From Spirodela intermedia (lineage: Eukaryota > Streptophyta > Magnoliopsida > Alismatales > Araceae): a stretch of 64,000 nt of DNA. Shown piece by piece: positions 40,441-55,262 of this stretch. The notes below the pieces were generated by a model. That model did not search any database, was not told where the DNA came from, and saw only the letters and a list, made by a program, of their open reading frames with translations. The position numbers and the translations under genes were made by a program. The stretch spans positions 3,251,037 through 3,315,036 of the forward strand of contig LR746274.1 of assembly GCA_902729315.2 (NCBI GenBank), written 5' to 3'. The first letter of the stretch is position 1. Each line of letters opens with the position of its first letter.

Positions 40441-41088
40441 CCGGGAAAAGTCGAACCCGGCGGCGGCCCGGGGATCCCGCGGTCCGTCGTTTCGGACCTA
40501 ATTTCGTCCAGAGACAGGCCCGGTCAACCGGGTCCATCGTGGCTTTTCCGTAATTATGTAAAACTCCAGCGGCCTTGAACGTTTGTGATCTGAGTACGGT
40601 TCCGACACGTGTCTGGACGCTCTTCGAAGATCACAAGACGATCGTGAGGATGACGACTTTTGCGCCACGTACTATCCGGGTCCTATCGGACGGCTCCGGC
40701 AAGGGAATGCTTTTCGACGCCGAGGGTGACGCTTGTGTCAGCTGTGCCTGCGAGTACGCTGACTGGTGCGGGGTCCGTCCAAAATATCTCGAACCGCAAG
40801 GGTGGAAATTCTCCCACGTAGGGGGAATACGGTAATATAAAACAAGTTTAAAGAGACACCTAAACAGAAAACCATTCCCGCTAGCCGCATATACCCACGG
40901 GATTCGTCGCAGGCCCTTCCAAGCGGAAAATTTGGTGGCAATTTTAGAAAAACCCCTCGGTCGTAAGTACTGTTTCCTCTCGGCGCCTCCTTCAATATAT
41001 AACCCCCCACCCCCCCTCCTCAGCTGTACTCTCTCTTTCTGTCTCTCTAGTGACATCGCAGTTCTCTCGCAACGCTTCTGCGATCGTC
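40441..41088 (+). promoter_or_regulatory. GAPC promoter with palindromic G-box and TATA box
   Basis: A GC-rich block (40440-40520) is followed by a perfect palindrome GACACGTGTC (40604-40613), a G-box core for bZIP/bHLH factors. A TATA box, TATATAA, lies at about 40995-41001, 90 bases before the GAPC ATG. CTCTCTTTCTGTCTCTCT in the leader is a usual plant 5' UTR pyrimidine tract. Confidence 0.6.
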
Positions 41089-44981
<3,893 letters not shown>

Positions 44982-45346
44982 GAGCACCCCCCTCCCCGCT
45001 GGCAGCTTCACCTGCATGGAATAAGAGACAGCGAGAGCTAGAGAGAGAGAGAGAACCATCTCCGTACCCCCCCCCCTTGTGTTAAGTGTTGCTCTCCAGA
45101 TTTTGGATCAGACCCTCTTATTAGCAGTCTTCTCTCTCTCTCTCTCTCTTCATTTTAGTCTCTGGGATGGCTTGGTCGTTTGATGATGGATGAGCCGAGT
45201 TCAGGCAGGCAGGCCCATTAGCCCCCGTCCCTCTTCCCTCTCCCCTCTAGTGAGAGAAAGCTGTGGGACAATCTTGGACTGTGAAAATCGAGAAGACAGG
45301 ATGGGATACGAAGCATAAGAGAATCCCGCCTTTACAAAGGGGGTTG

Positions 45347-45352
45347 AATAAA
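45347..45352 (+). terminator. Possible GAPC poly(A) signal
   Basis: AATAAA lies 365 bases after the GAPC stop in GA/T-rich sequence. Plant poly(A) signals are loose, so this is only a candidate. Confidence 0.3.
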
Positions 45353-45432
45353 GTTCTCCGTCTTTTACAGAGGGAGGTCTGGCCCGACCATGTCCCAGAA
45401 AAAAGACCGAAAAAGTGAGCTCACTACTTGAT

Positions 45433-45463
<31 letters not shown>

Positions 45464-45640
45464 ATTATTATTGAAAGTGGGGCCTTTTCTTGGTCTAGGC
45501 TTCTAGGCTGGGAACATGTGGGTCAGGACTGGCCCAAAGTGAGGTGGGCTTTTATCTTTTCTTCTTCCTGGGCTTATTTTATGGCCCATTAACACAACGT
45601 GGGAAAATCATCAGACATCGCATTATCGTGAAGGTCACCC

Positions 45641-45692
<52 letters not shown>

Positions 45693-46116
45693 GAGAGGCT
45701 TCATAAGGAGAGCCGGGCTTTATTGCTGCCGCTACAGACCGGGGAGTCTTATCTACATGCCCACCTTATGAAAGCAGGAAGATAGTTTCGCGCATGGAAA
45801 GAAGACACGGCTAATTGGGCTCACGCCCACCTGAAATTAATTCATATTTAATCGCCCTATGAAACTATTAATAATTCCACTTTCCTATTAGGAAAATGGA
45901 AAATTAAAGAATATTCTCGCAAAGAGGCCACTCTTTTTTTTCCTTATTTTTTGATTTTTTTTAAGGGAGGGATGGACCATTTGGGCTCCCTCTCCCTTTC
46001 CGGCGAGTCGCCGTCACCTCCGGGAGCTCCCTCCGACATCACCCACTGCCCTCCGCCCTGGAATATCTCTCCACTTTTTCGTGGCGGGCAGCTCTCTCTC
46101 TCCTCTTATCCTCTCC

Positions 46117-46190
<74 letters not shown>

Positions 46191-46425
46191 TCGCCCTCTC
46201 TCTCTCTCTCGGCCACGGATTCCGGCGGTCGTCGGGGGGTTCGCCGGAGGTCCTCGGAGTTGATCTACCCTGGGATTCTCTCCTTCGGAGCTTGGGTTCT
46301 CGTCGATTCCCGGTTGTTGTACCTCTCCAGTTCGACCTATTTCGTTTCTCTATCACCCTCAAGCTCTCTCTCGAAATTCTTCCTCTTTTTCTTCTTCATC
46401 ATCATTATCTTCCTCTTCCTCCGTG
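45353..46425 (+). promoter_or_regulatory. GAPC/ankyrin intergenic region and ankyrin leader
   Basis: This region contains (GA)n at 45437-45463, (CT)n at 45642-45691 and a very long CT-rich tract at 46095-46215. GGCCCATTA and GTGGGCTT motifs occur at about 45208, 45547 and 45583. The last tract is about 210 bases before the ankyrin ATG and is probably transcribed 5' UTR. Confidence 0.5.
46095..46215. repeat. (CT)n microsatellite, about 120 bases
   Basis: This is the longest CT/GA tract in the window, with a few interruptions (CCTCTCGCCCTC). It lies in the likely ankyrin 5' UTR and creates poly-(Ser-Leu) and poly-(Arg-Glu) shadow frames. Confidence 0.95.
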
Positions 46426-48039
46426 ATGGCCTGCGCTGACTTCCCGCTGAGGTGGGAGAGCACGGGGGACCAGTGGTGGTGCGCCGCTCCCATCGACTGG
46501 GCCGCCGCCAACGGCCACTACGACCTCCTCCGGGAGCTCCTTCACATCGACGGCAACCTCATCATCAAGCTCACCTCCCTCCGCCGCCTCCGCCGCCTCG
46601 AGTCCCTCTGGGACGACGACCCCCGCTTCTCCTCCGCCGCGGCCGCCCGCTCCTCCATCGCCCACAAGCTTCTCCTCGACTGCGAATCCCCCTCCGGCGG
46701 CAATTCCCTCCTCGCCGCCGGCTACGGCGGCTGGCTCCTCTACACAGCCGCCGCCGCCGGCGACCTCGTCTTCTCCGGCGAGCTCCTCCGTCGGGACCCG
46801 TTTCTCGTCTTCGGCGAGGGAGAGTATGGTGTCACCGACCTCCTCTACGCCGCCGCTCGGAGCAGGAGCTCCGAGGTGTTCTTCCTCCTGCTCGATCGCG
46901 CAGCCGCTGCCGGCCGAAGTGCAGTCTTCGCGGCGGAGATAGCCCACCGAGCGGTGCTCGCCGCCGCCCGAGGGGGGAGCTTGGAGCTCACGGTGGAGCT
47001 TCTCCGGCGATACGGCGGCGACGTCCTCTCCTTCCGAGACGCCGCCGGCTCTACCGTCCTCCACGCCGCCGCCGCCCGCGGCCACGTCCAGGTCAGCTTC
47101 TGCTTCATCTTCAGCATCTCCTCTCTCTCTCTCTATCTCTCTATGTCTCCGGAGAAGGCCGCGACTTTGGGACGTGGAAAATGTAATCTATCAGTAGTCC
47201 TCTCTGTCTCTCTCTGTCTCTCTCTCGATCTGTCAATTAACTGATTGTTGTTCTTTGTGTGCATGCAGGTGGTGGAGGGGTTGCTGAGAATGTACGATAT
47301 CGCCGACGAGAGGGATGGCCAGGGGAACGCCGCCGTCCACGTGGCGGCCTACCGGGGGCAGGGCGCCGCCGTGGAGGCGTTGATCCTGGCGGCGCCGCCG
47401 TGTGCCTACGCCACGAATGGTGCCGGCGAGAACGTCCTCCACGTGGCGGTGGCCGGCTTCCGGGCTTCGGGATTCCGGCGACTTGACCGGCAGATGGCGG
47501 TCGTCAGGTTCCTCCTCCATGGCAGACTAGTGGACGTGGGGAGTCTGGTCAACGCCCGAGATAGGCAAGGGAGGACGGCGCTGCACGTGGCGGCGGCGAG
47601 GAACATCCACGCCAACGTGGTGGCGCTGCTAATGGCCGTCCCCTCGGTCGAGGTCAACGCCCGGGATGTCAACGGGATGACGGCGCTGGACCTGCTGCGC
47701 CGCCGGCCGCGGACCGGCTCGTCTGAGGTCGTTCTCCGGCGGCTGGTCGCCGCCGGTGGGATCGCGGGGTTGAAAGACGAGTCGACCCGGTCGGCGCTGG
47801 TCGCCCAGCTGAGGGCAAACCCGCCGGCGGCCAGCCCGGGGACCCGATTCCGAATTGCTGACTCGGAGATCCTCCTCTTCGCCGGAGGCGCCCGGCGGAG
47901 CTCCGGCGACGGCAGAGGGAACGACGGCGACGACTCTTCAGAGGAGGAAGAAGAAGAAGAAGAGACGGAATTCAGCTGGGCCGATGAGGACGGGCCGGGC
48001 TCGGGTAGGGTTTCTGGGCCCGTGGAGGTGGAGAAATAA
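46426..48039 (+). CDS. Ankyrin-repeat protein of unknown function (two exons)
   Basis: The exons are 46426-47091 and 47269-48039; the splice is phase 0 (CACGTCCAG|GTCAGC ... GCATGCAG|GTGGTG), giving 478 residues. The start MACADFPLRWESTGDQWWCA is the first ATG (a GTG lies directly before it). Ankyrin repeats occur throughout: SPIDWAAANGH-type PIDWAAANGHYDLLRELL, LLYTAAAAGDLVFSGELL, TDLLYAAARSRSSEVFFLLL, STVLHAAAARGHVQVVEGLL, NAAVHVAAYRGQGAAVEALI, ENVLHVAVAG and RTALHVAAARNIHANVVALL, then VNGMTALDLL. The C-terminus has an acidic run of glutamates ([12 protein letters not shown]) followed by TEFSWADED. No transmembrane or PGG domain and no RING finger are present, so it is neither the ITN1 nor the XBAT type. 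It belongs to an uncharacterised plant ankyrin family; a protein-protein scaffold role is inferred. Coding GC is extreme. Confidence 0.9.
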
Positions 48040-48115
48040 ATAGCTTCTTCTGTATAAAATACGTAAAAAAAGGGATGTAATTTTTAGAAGGAATGCCGTT
48101 TCCCAAGTCTTGGAT

Positions 48116-48121
48116 AATAAA
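48116..48121 (+). terminator. Probable poly(A) signal of the ankyrin gene
   Basis: AATAAA lies 77 bases after the stop, followed by the T-rich ATATTTTATTTATATG, a usual plant 3' end layout. Confidence 0.5.
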
Positions 48122-48169
48122 TATTTTATTTATATGCTAAATGTGATGATTTTGATGCGGAATAAACTA

Positions 48170-48461
48170 GTGGGGGGATTCCGGGCCGGGCCTTGAACGG
48201 GCCCAGGCCCCATAGAAACTACGAAGAGTGGGCTCCTGACTGAGAGCCCCAACTCAGCACTATATATGTATTGTTATATGTTAATTCTAAGTAATATGTG
48301 AAATGACCTAAATGGCCTCCTTAGTTCCCTCTTCCTCATCCCTTCTGTTTCTGCTTCCTCCCCCTTCCCTCGGCGAACTCTGCAGACATAGGGTTCTCAC
48401 CGATTTCACACTCTGGTAAGCGTCCCCTCTCTCTCTCACACTCTGGTAAACATCCCTTCTC

Positions 48462-48509
<48 letters not shown>

Positions 48510-48986
48510 TCGCTCACTCATTCACCTCTCCTACATGTATGCTCGCTGTCTTCCCCCCCAACCTCGGGCAACACTCTGTCCCTGTTGCTACTTCCCTACG
48601 TCTCTCTCTGTCTGTCTGTCAGTTTCTCTCTCTCTTTCCCCAACTCTGGAACATCACTCTCTCCCCAGCTATCCCCTCCCCCTAACAATCCCTGCTCTCC
48701 CTCCCTCTCTCTGTCTGCGCTTCTCGCTGAATGTCTCCACCCACTGCTGATACTCCACCTTTGACATCTCATCGAATGAACTGCTTGATTTACTCGATAA
48801 TGCCTCAAGATAACTCAGAGAATATCAAGTTGAAAGAGTTTTTATCCTCTTTTTCGATGGGTGTATTGAGAGAACGAGCATCACAGATAGGTTTGATTGA
48901 TAATTTTGCTTCGTCGATTTGATTCTTTCAAAGTGAAAAACCGGATCGGCATCATTATAATCGGGACTGGGGGATTAACGGTAAAG
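48170..48986 (+). promoter_or_regulatory. RRP7 promoter and leader
   Basis: GGGCCGGGCCTTGAACGGGC, with further GGCCC/TGGGCT motifs (about 48183-48235), precedes a TATA-like TATATATG at 48261-48268. Such site II-rich promoters are common for plant ribosome-biogenesis genes. The leader from about 48310 holds CT/CA/CTGT simple repeats (48420-48510) and repeated CACTCTGGTAA(G/A)C that could act as a donor. Frames at 48535-48922 are not recognisable. Confidence 0.45.
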
Positions 48987-51200
48987 ATGAAGAAGAGAAA
49001 GGTGAAGGGGATTCAAGGCGATTCCAACAGCTCCAAGAAAAAGAGGAGAGAGGACGAGATAAGTGAAGGTGATTTTGCTGCACCATTCTTGTTCAGAGGA
49101 ATTATTTTCATATTAATGTACTTTTTCTGGTTGAGGCTACAAATCATCAGGCTACACTTCATTTTTTCGAGCTGGTATTCTAACCTTCCTTGACTAAAGC
49201 TTCTAAGTTGCATTTGAAACTTTTGCTCGCTTCCCTATGGCAGTGATGCCATCTCAGTGGTATAGATCTCCCGATAATTCTGAAAACGGTCTATCGTGGT
49301 AATTAGATAGCGTTTAGTGGCGATTATTTCGATGGATGAGGACAGATATACAATGTTATTTCAGCTCGGGTGCTGATCTTGCCATATGGGGATTGCTATT
49401 GGGGAGCTTGTTATAATTGGGTGAACAACATTTAGTCTAGGAAGTAGAATAAGATTCTAAAATTCGTACTTTGTCTCTACTTCAGACTTGATTGCCAATA
49501 ATTTCCAAGATGCATGAAAGTTGGATTTTAGTGAAATCACGGTGTTTATGAAGAGCTGTCCAGAGAATGATCCGGAGGGTGGCAGCGTGTTGTCTCAGAA
49601 GCCAAGTTTTTCAGTGGTTTCTGCCTAGGAATAATTGGAGATATATGGACAAGGAAATTGAAAACTTGGTCCATCCGCAAAATCTGGCATTTAATGTCAA
49701 TGCCGACCTGTGAGGAATTGGGACATGGCTTTGCTTTATTGCAGGTGCTTACATAACATGATTGGATAATTGAAGCGCTCATAAAATAAAGTGAAATGTA
49801 GAAGGTCAAGTTCCCTTTTGAAGTTAGAGCCTCAGCATATCGTATCAGAACTTCGTTACCAAATGGAATGTTAAATGCCCATCCGTTTCGGAGTTTTAAC
49901 ATTGTTTGCCTTTCTTTCAGCAAGTCCAATCTTTGTGTAGTGCGGTGACAACCTGGCACTTCCATCCTTACATTTCTGGAAATCTAGCATGTTACTAGAG
50001 GAGCTTGATTATAGATTCTAAATTATCAGAAATAAAATTTAACCTCATTTTGGAGTGGGCATAGAGAACTGGCAACGTGAACAGACTTGATATGCAACTT
50101 TAATTTGTCAATTTTACTCATTCAGGTGGGAAACGGAGACCAGCAGCAGAAGAAGCCGGACCGGTGTTGATGACAAAGATGAAGAAGAGAAAGGAGAAAA
50201 GTGTTGATGGCGATTCTGACAGCTCCAAGAAGAAGATGAGAAAGGAGAAAAGAGTTGATGGCGATTCTGACAGCTCCACGAAGAAGATGAGAAAGGAGAA
50301 AAGAGTTGATGGCGATCATGACGGCTCCAAGAAGAAGATGAGAAAGGGGAAAAGACTTGAGGGCGACTCTAGCAGCTCCAAGAAGGAGAGGAGAAAGGAG
50401 AAAACGAGTGAAGGTGATTGTACAGCACCATTCAAATTACTCCCCAAGATAATTTCGTGTAAAACATATTTTTCTCTACGCTTTTAGCATGCTTGATTTC
50501 GCTCCATGGTGTTTATTTTTGGAGTGATCATATCATGACGTTGATTCGACTGATATTGAAAAAAATAGCCGACTAATAATTTTGAACTGAAGTTGAAACT
50601 ATTGCGTCCTTTCCTGGCACAAGCAATAGCATCATATCAGTATATATCTGATAGAAGTTAGATTACTTTTTTTCAATAGTTCTTTTTAATGGACAAGGAA
50701 AGTTCCACGACTTTACTTCAACTAGAATGCAGATCTCATTTCATGTTTCTTCAAGTTAATCTCAGTCTCTTCCTGCCTTCGCTTTATTTTTGGTGGGAAA
50801 TGAGAATTAGACCTGAGTTGGGAGCATTTGCCATGCTCGAGCTGACACTCTATCCGTCGTTGTATGCAGTGACATAAATGTACCTTAAGGAAAACTTGAT
50901 GGCAGTCAATAACTTTGATTGCTTCTTGAATTCCTAATCCCTTATCTTCCATGTGAATAGACCACTGCCACATTGATGGCAACGAATTTCTATTGCGTTG
51001 ATGATCTGTGGATTAATTAATACCGATGATTTTCGCAAAAAATATTCCAGCTATCATTTGCAGTACCTAATGTATTAATTTTCATGCTTTTACGTAAGTG
51101 TTGAGATCTCAATAATTGAGAAAGGGGAAAATTAACATTGGTACTTTAGATTATGATGATTTATAGAGTTTACGTTGTACTTTCGTTTCTTTGTGAGGCT
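48940..51200 (+). repeat. Tandem genomic duplication of RRP7 exon 1/2 region
   Basis: The exons at 48987 and 50126 share coding sequence. Similarity continues upstream (CAAAGTGAAAAACCGG versus CAGGTGGGAAACGG) and into the introns (GTGATTTTGCTGCACCATTC versus GTGATTGTACAGCACCATTC). A further similar patch lies about 170 bases downstream. Units are about 1.35 kb apart. Confidence 0.8.
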
Positions 51201-54200
51201 CGATGTCAGCATCTGGTTGACAGGGTGATTGTCCCTAAAAGTTACAACATGAATTAATGATCTTGAATTTCGATACGTCATTCTATCAGTCTCAAGGATC
51301 AATGTTGCATTTTTATGTGCATCAAGATTGGAGCCTACTTAGTTTTAGTTTTTAGGAGAAGCAACTATTGGGGCATGTAGTTTATTTATTAACTAGGGAA
51401 AATCTGTTGGGGTATGTAGCCTTTACACCAGGAGCCTGTTGCCATAGCTGCCTCATATTTAATGGAGCAGCTTCTATCTTGTATGACAAGGATCCTTCTT
51501 CTACATTGTGGATTCAGTGCAGTCGTGGATATAGTGTAATTTGAACCGGCTAAAATTTCTGTGGTATGGTTTACGTTTGCTTCTAAAGTTTTCATATCTG
51601 CTTGTTCAGTTCTCTCTTCTTCATCGTCTCCCACAGGCTGTGCAATGGCATCACTCGTCTTAATAAGCTTTAGTTCATTCATATTAAGGATTTATGCTAA
51701 AACATAGAAAATGATTATATCATCCTCACCTCACTATCTGTTGCTGCTTTAGTAAAGAAACCCTATAAGGGTGCGGCTCATGAACACATCCTGAAAAAAT
51801 ATATATATTATACATGGCATCTCTTTCTATTTTGCATTGAATGTTGCTAAAAATACCTCAGTAGATGTGCTATGAATATGGTGCAATTTCTTGTTAGTTT
51901 GAGACTAGTCTGCTGGCAGGTGAGACCAGGAAAACTGGAAGAACGAGGAAGGAAGCTCCCTTATTGAAAAGAGGAAAACAATCAACAGAAAATAAATTTG
52001 ATGTCGAGGAAGAAACAGTCCAGGCAATCTCTTCAGTGAACGAAGATCGGTGTGGAGGAATCAAAAGTATTCATCATTTCTTTTATTCATTTCAGTTCTA
52101 GAATTCTGTTTCATCGTTTTCTATGTTACTTTTCTTGAGGTAGTTTGGTCTCTTGGATGATTGATAAAACTAAAAAGGTTCTAAATTTTCTTGTTCAGGT
52201 TATTTGTGTGACCCTTGGAAACCTAAAAAATGCAATTTTTGTGTGACTTTGTTAATGTAATTTATGCCTTTTCGAGTAGTATCATTATAAACTTTTTATT
52301 TCCCCCCCATAAAATGCCTTTTAATTCAGCAACATAGACTACCTATTTGGTGTTCTTCTAAGATAGCTTTTTCTGGATATCTGTCATCTTATTCTTGCTT
52401 ATCACTTTTATTATTTGATATAGATACCCTGGGCCGCTTCTTATTATGAACTAAATACTTATCTTGGAGAGTTTGTTTGTTTGAAGTATAGTTGAAATGG
52501 GCACCCTAAGTAATACCAAGTTGGCAGAGTTGGCACCCTAAACATGTAGAATATGAAATGGAATAAGACCTGAAACCAAGTTGGCAGAGTGGCTTGATGG
52601 TATTATTCAATGTGTACAAGTTCGAAAATGAATAAAAACGATAAAATTTTATTTACTATAGTTGAAATATCATAAAAACAGCTTTTTGAAAAGCAGTGAA
52701 CAAATTACGGTGCTATTGAGGCCATGCCAGTGAGAATCTTTGGTATACTTTGAAAAATGCTGTGGTCCTAGTTGAACGTTAATGTTAAATGAAGATCCCT
52801 GACGGAAAGTTGTTTTCTCTGATTTTACGTCTGGTTTTCTTGAGTATTTGGCTCGACTGGGCACCCTAAGTAATACCATTCTCATCGATTGCTCACTTAT
52901 ACAGCAGAAGGGATTGATGAGTAAAAAACATTGACTCAAATGACACTCATGGGTTTATGTTCTTGGGATCTGAATTTACTACGATGGGAGCCCTTAAGGT
53001 CTTCTTGACGTACCCAAATTGAGCTGTTCGATGTTTTCTCTTGCCTAAATTTTAATGAGATTTCTGACCTGAAAAGATCGTATAATATTATTTCCCTGTT
53101 ATGTAGGAAGAAAATATTTCACGAACTGGCAATCATTGCTTTTGCTTTGGTTGCATCATATACTGTGTTATTGCTGGCCATTGTTTTAAACTATCTTAGG
53201 TTTCGCCAGTCTACCTGAATTTCAGTGTTTGCTCAGTATGCTATTGTCTGTGGTCTTCTTGAGGCATTCCCACAAGTTTTGATGATAACTAGGAATAAAG
53301 ATTGTTTTTCAATCTTTATTCTTTGACACAACCTTGAGTATTCATGAAGAGGAGTAATATTTTTTGGTATTCTGTATTGTTCTGCTTGTTCTTTGTACTA
53401 GTGTGTCTTTCTGCCATTTATAGGAGAGAATGAGATTTAGACTTGGCTCGGTAGCAATTTTTATTTTTCAGGTGGTACGCTATCCCAAGTGATAAAATTC
53501 TACGTTAATGATATTATAATTCACACGGATATCTAACACAAAACTTGTGGATGCTTTTTGGAGGTCGAAATCTGGATCTTGTAGTTGCATTGACCCTCAA
53601 AATTCATGGCAATATTGGATGATCCGTTGAGGCATAAATGTCGATTTTTTTTAGAAAACTTCCTTAAAGATTATTCTAGCTTTCCAGTCAAATGTCCTTT
53701 CAGAAATTTGAAACTTTCACATAATGTGGGAATTTTGATCAGGAATAAAATAAACAGAGTAAAAGCAGTAGTTGCCAACCTGTGATAATTGATAGGTGTA
53801 GATCATTGGGCCCAGTTGCACCAGATTTTGTCCATGTGAGATGATTCCTTGAGCCTATTCAAAATTCGAACGGCCTTGAAATGCATGAACCATTAGTTTC
53901 AAATATTTTTCTGTCATCCCACCAGGTCAAGGATTAAAATTGCATTTTTCATGCGCACCACTTTTGGAACCTGCGCCACTTGAGTTTCTTTGCAATGCAC
54001 GCTCTTGCACATATATACCGAGAATATATATATATATATACATATATATTATGTAAAATGTATCACGAAATCTACAAGACGACAGTTCACAATGTAAGCC
54101 GCTTGTTGCTTTCTTCAGGTTTGGCTTCTTATGAAGCTGATGCAACAGGAATAACGATATATGAGGTTGACTTGGAATAACGATCTGTTGTATTATAAGT

Positions 54201-55231
54201 AATGGGATCAGTTTTAGGACGCCCAATTAGATTTTAGTAACTAGCTTTAAATAGGCTGCGGGCTCATGAATACATTTTAAGAGAAGGGCGCACTAAATGT
54301 GATGCCTTTTCCTGTTGTTGATTTAAATGAATTGAAACCGCCATTAGTAGCTTTTTCTAGATATGAGGTGAATTTCTTGCTCTTTTCTAACAGTTTCTTT
54401 GTGCAGGTGAGTCCAAGAATGCTGCAAGAAGGAAAAACAAGGAGACCCTCTTATTGAAAAAAGAGAAAAGATCTACTGAACATAAAGTTGATGCAAAAAA
54501 AGGGCCGGTTGCGGAAATTTCTTCAGTGGATGAAGATTGCTCCAGAGGGATGAAAAGTACTCGTCATTTCCTGTTTGCCTTCGCATTAGATTTATCTAGT
54601 CATGCGATTCCAGATGAGCCACCTTTTTTATTCCAACTCTAACGCCCCTTAGAATTACGTTGTCTCATCAGTTCATTCCTTGAAATGCATTGATTTTCGT
54701 CTATATCGTGCTGGATGGTGATATTTTGAAGTTTGTGGTCCAGGAATTTCTTTTAAAGTGCGGTTTGACCTCCTCCAAGATTTTTGATAACTGATTTGAT
54801 TTGCCTTGCCTTATGATAATAAGGTGAAGCAGGCCGGGCTTCATTGTGATTTAAGCTGCTGAATTTTTGTCGATCTGTATTCGTACTGATTCGCTTGATT
54901 ATCCCTTTCACATTTTTTTTACTTGAGTAAACCATGAATTATTAATTTTTAAAATCGTTGCAGATACATCTGCCCAGCAGACCGATTCACTTGGTTGTCC
55001 TTTTCGTACATTTTTTTTATTTGAAAAAAATATAATTCATTAAATTTTTAATTTTCGCTGATGGCCGGCAAAAGTTAGTTTACCAGAGAGGTTAACGCCG
55101 ATCAAGGTAAACTGTTTTGGGTCATCCGGCATCTACTAATGCCATCTTAGAATTTCATAATATTTTTCATCTTAAAAGTTGAAAGAAACCCCCATCTCCA
55201 ACCAGTTAGTGTTGAGGCTGTTCCACAGGAA

Positions 55232-55262
<31 letters not shown>

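Larger units (their letters stand above)
51290..54640 (+). repeat. Tandem genomic duplication of RRP7 exon 3/4 region
   Basis: The exons at 51920 and 54407 encode related 48-49-residue segments (ETRKTGRTRKEAPLLKR versus ESKNAARRKNKETLLLKK; AISSVNEDRCGGIK versus EISSVDEDCSRGMK). Flanking intron sequence also aligns: TCAAGGAT(T/C)AA near 51294 and 53926, GGCTCATGAA(C/T)ACAT near 51776 and 54262, and TCATTTC just after both donors. The unit is about 2.5-2.6 kb. Confidence 0.85.

Noticed and set aside
46452-47186. 244-codon plus frame overlapping the ankyrin exon
   Set aside because: Arg/Pro-rich shadow frame of the GC-rich ankyrin sequence.
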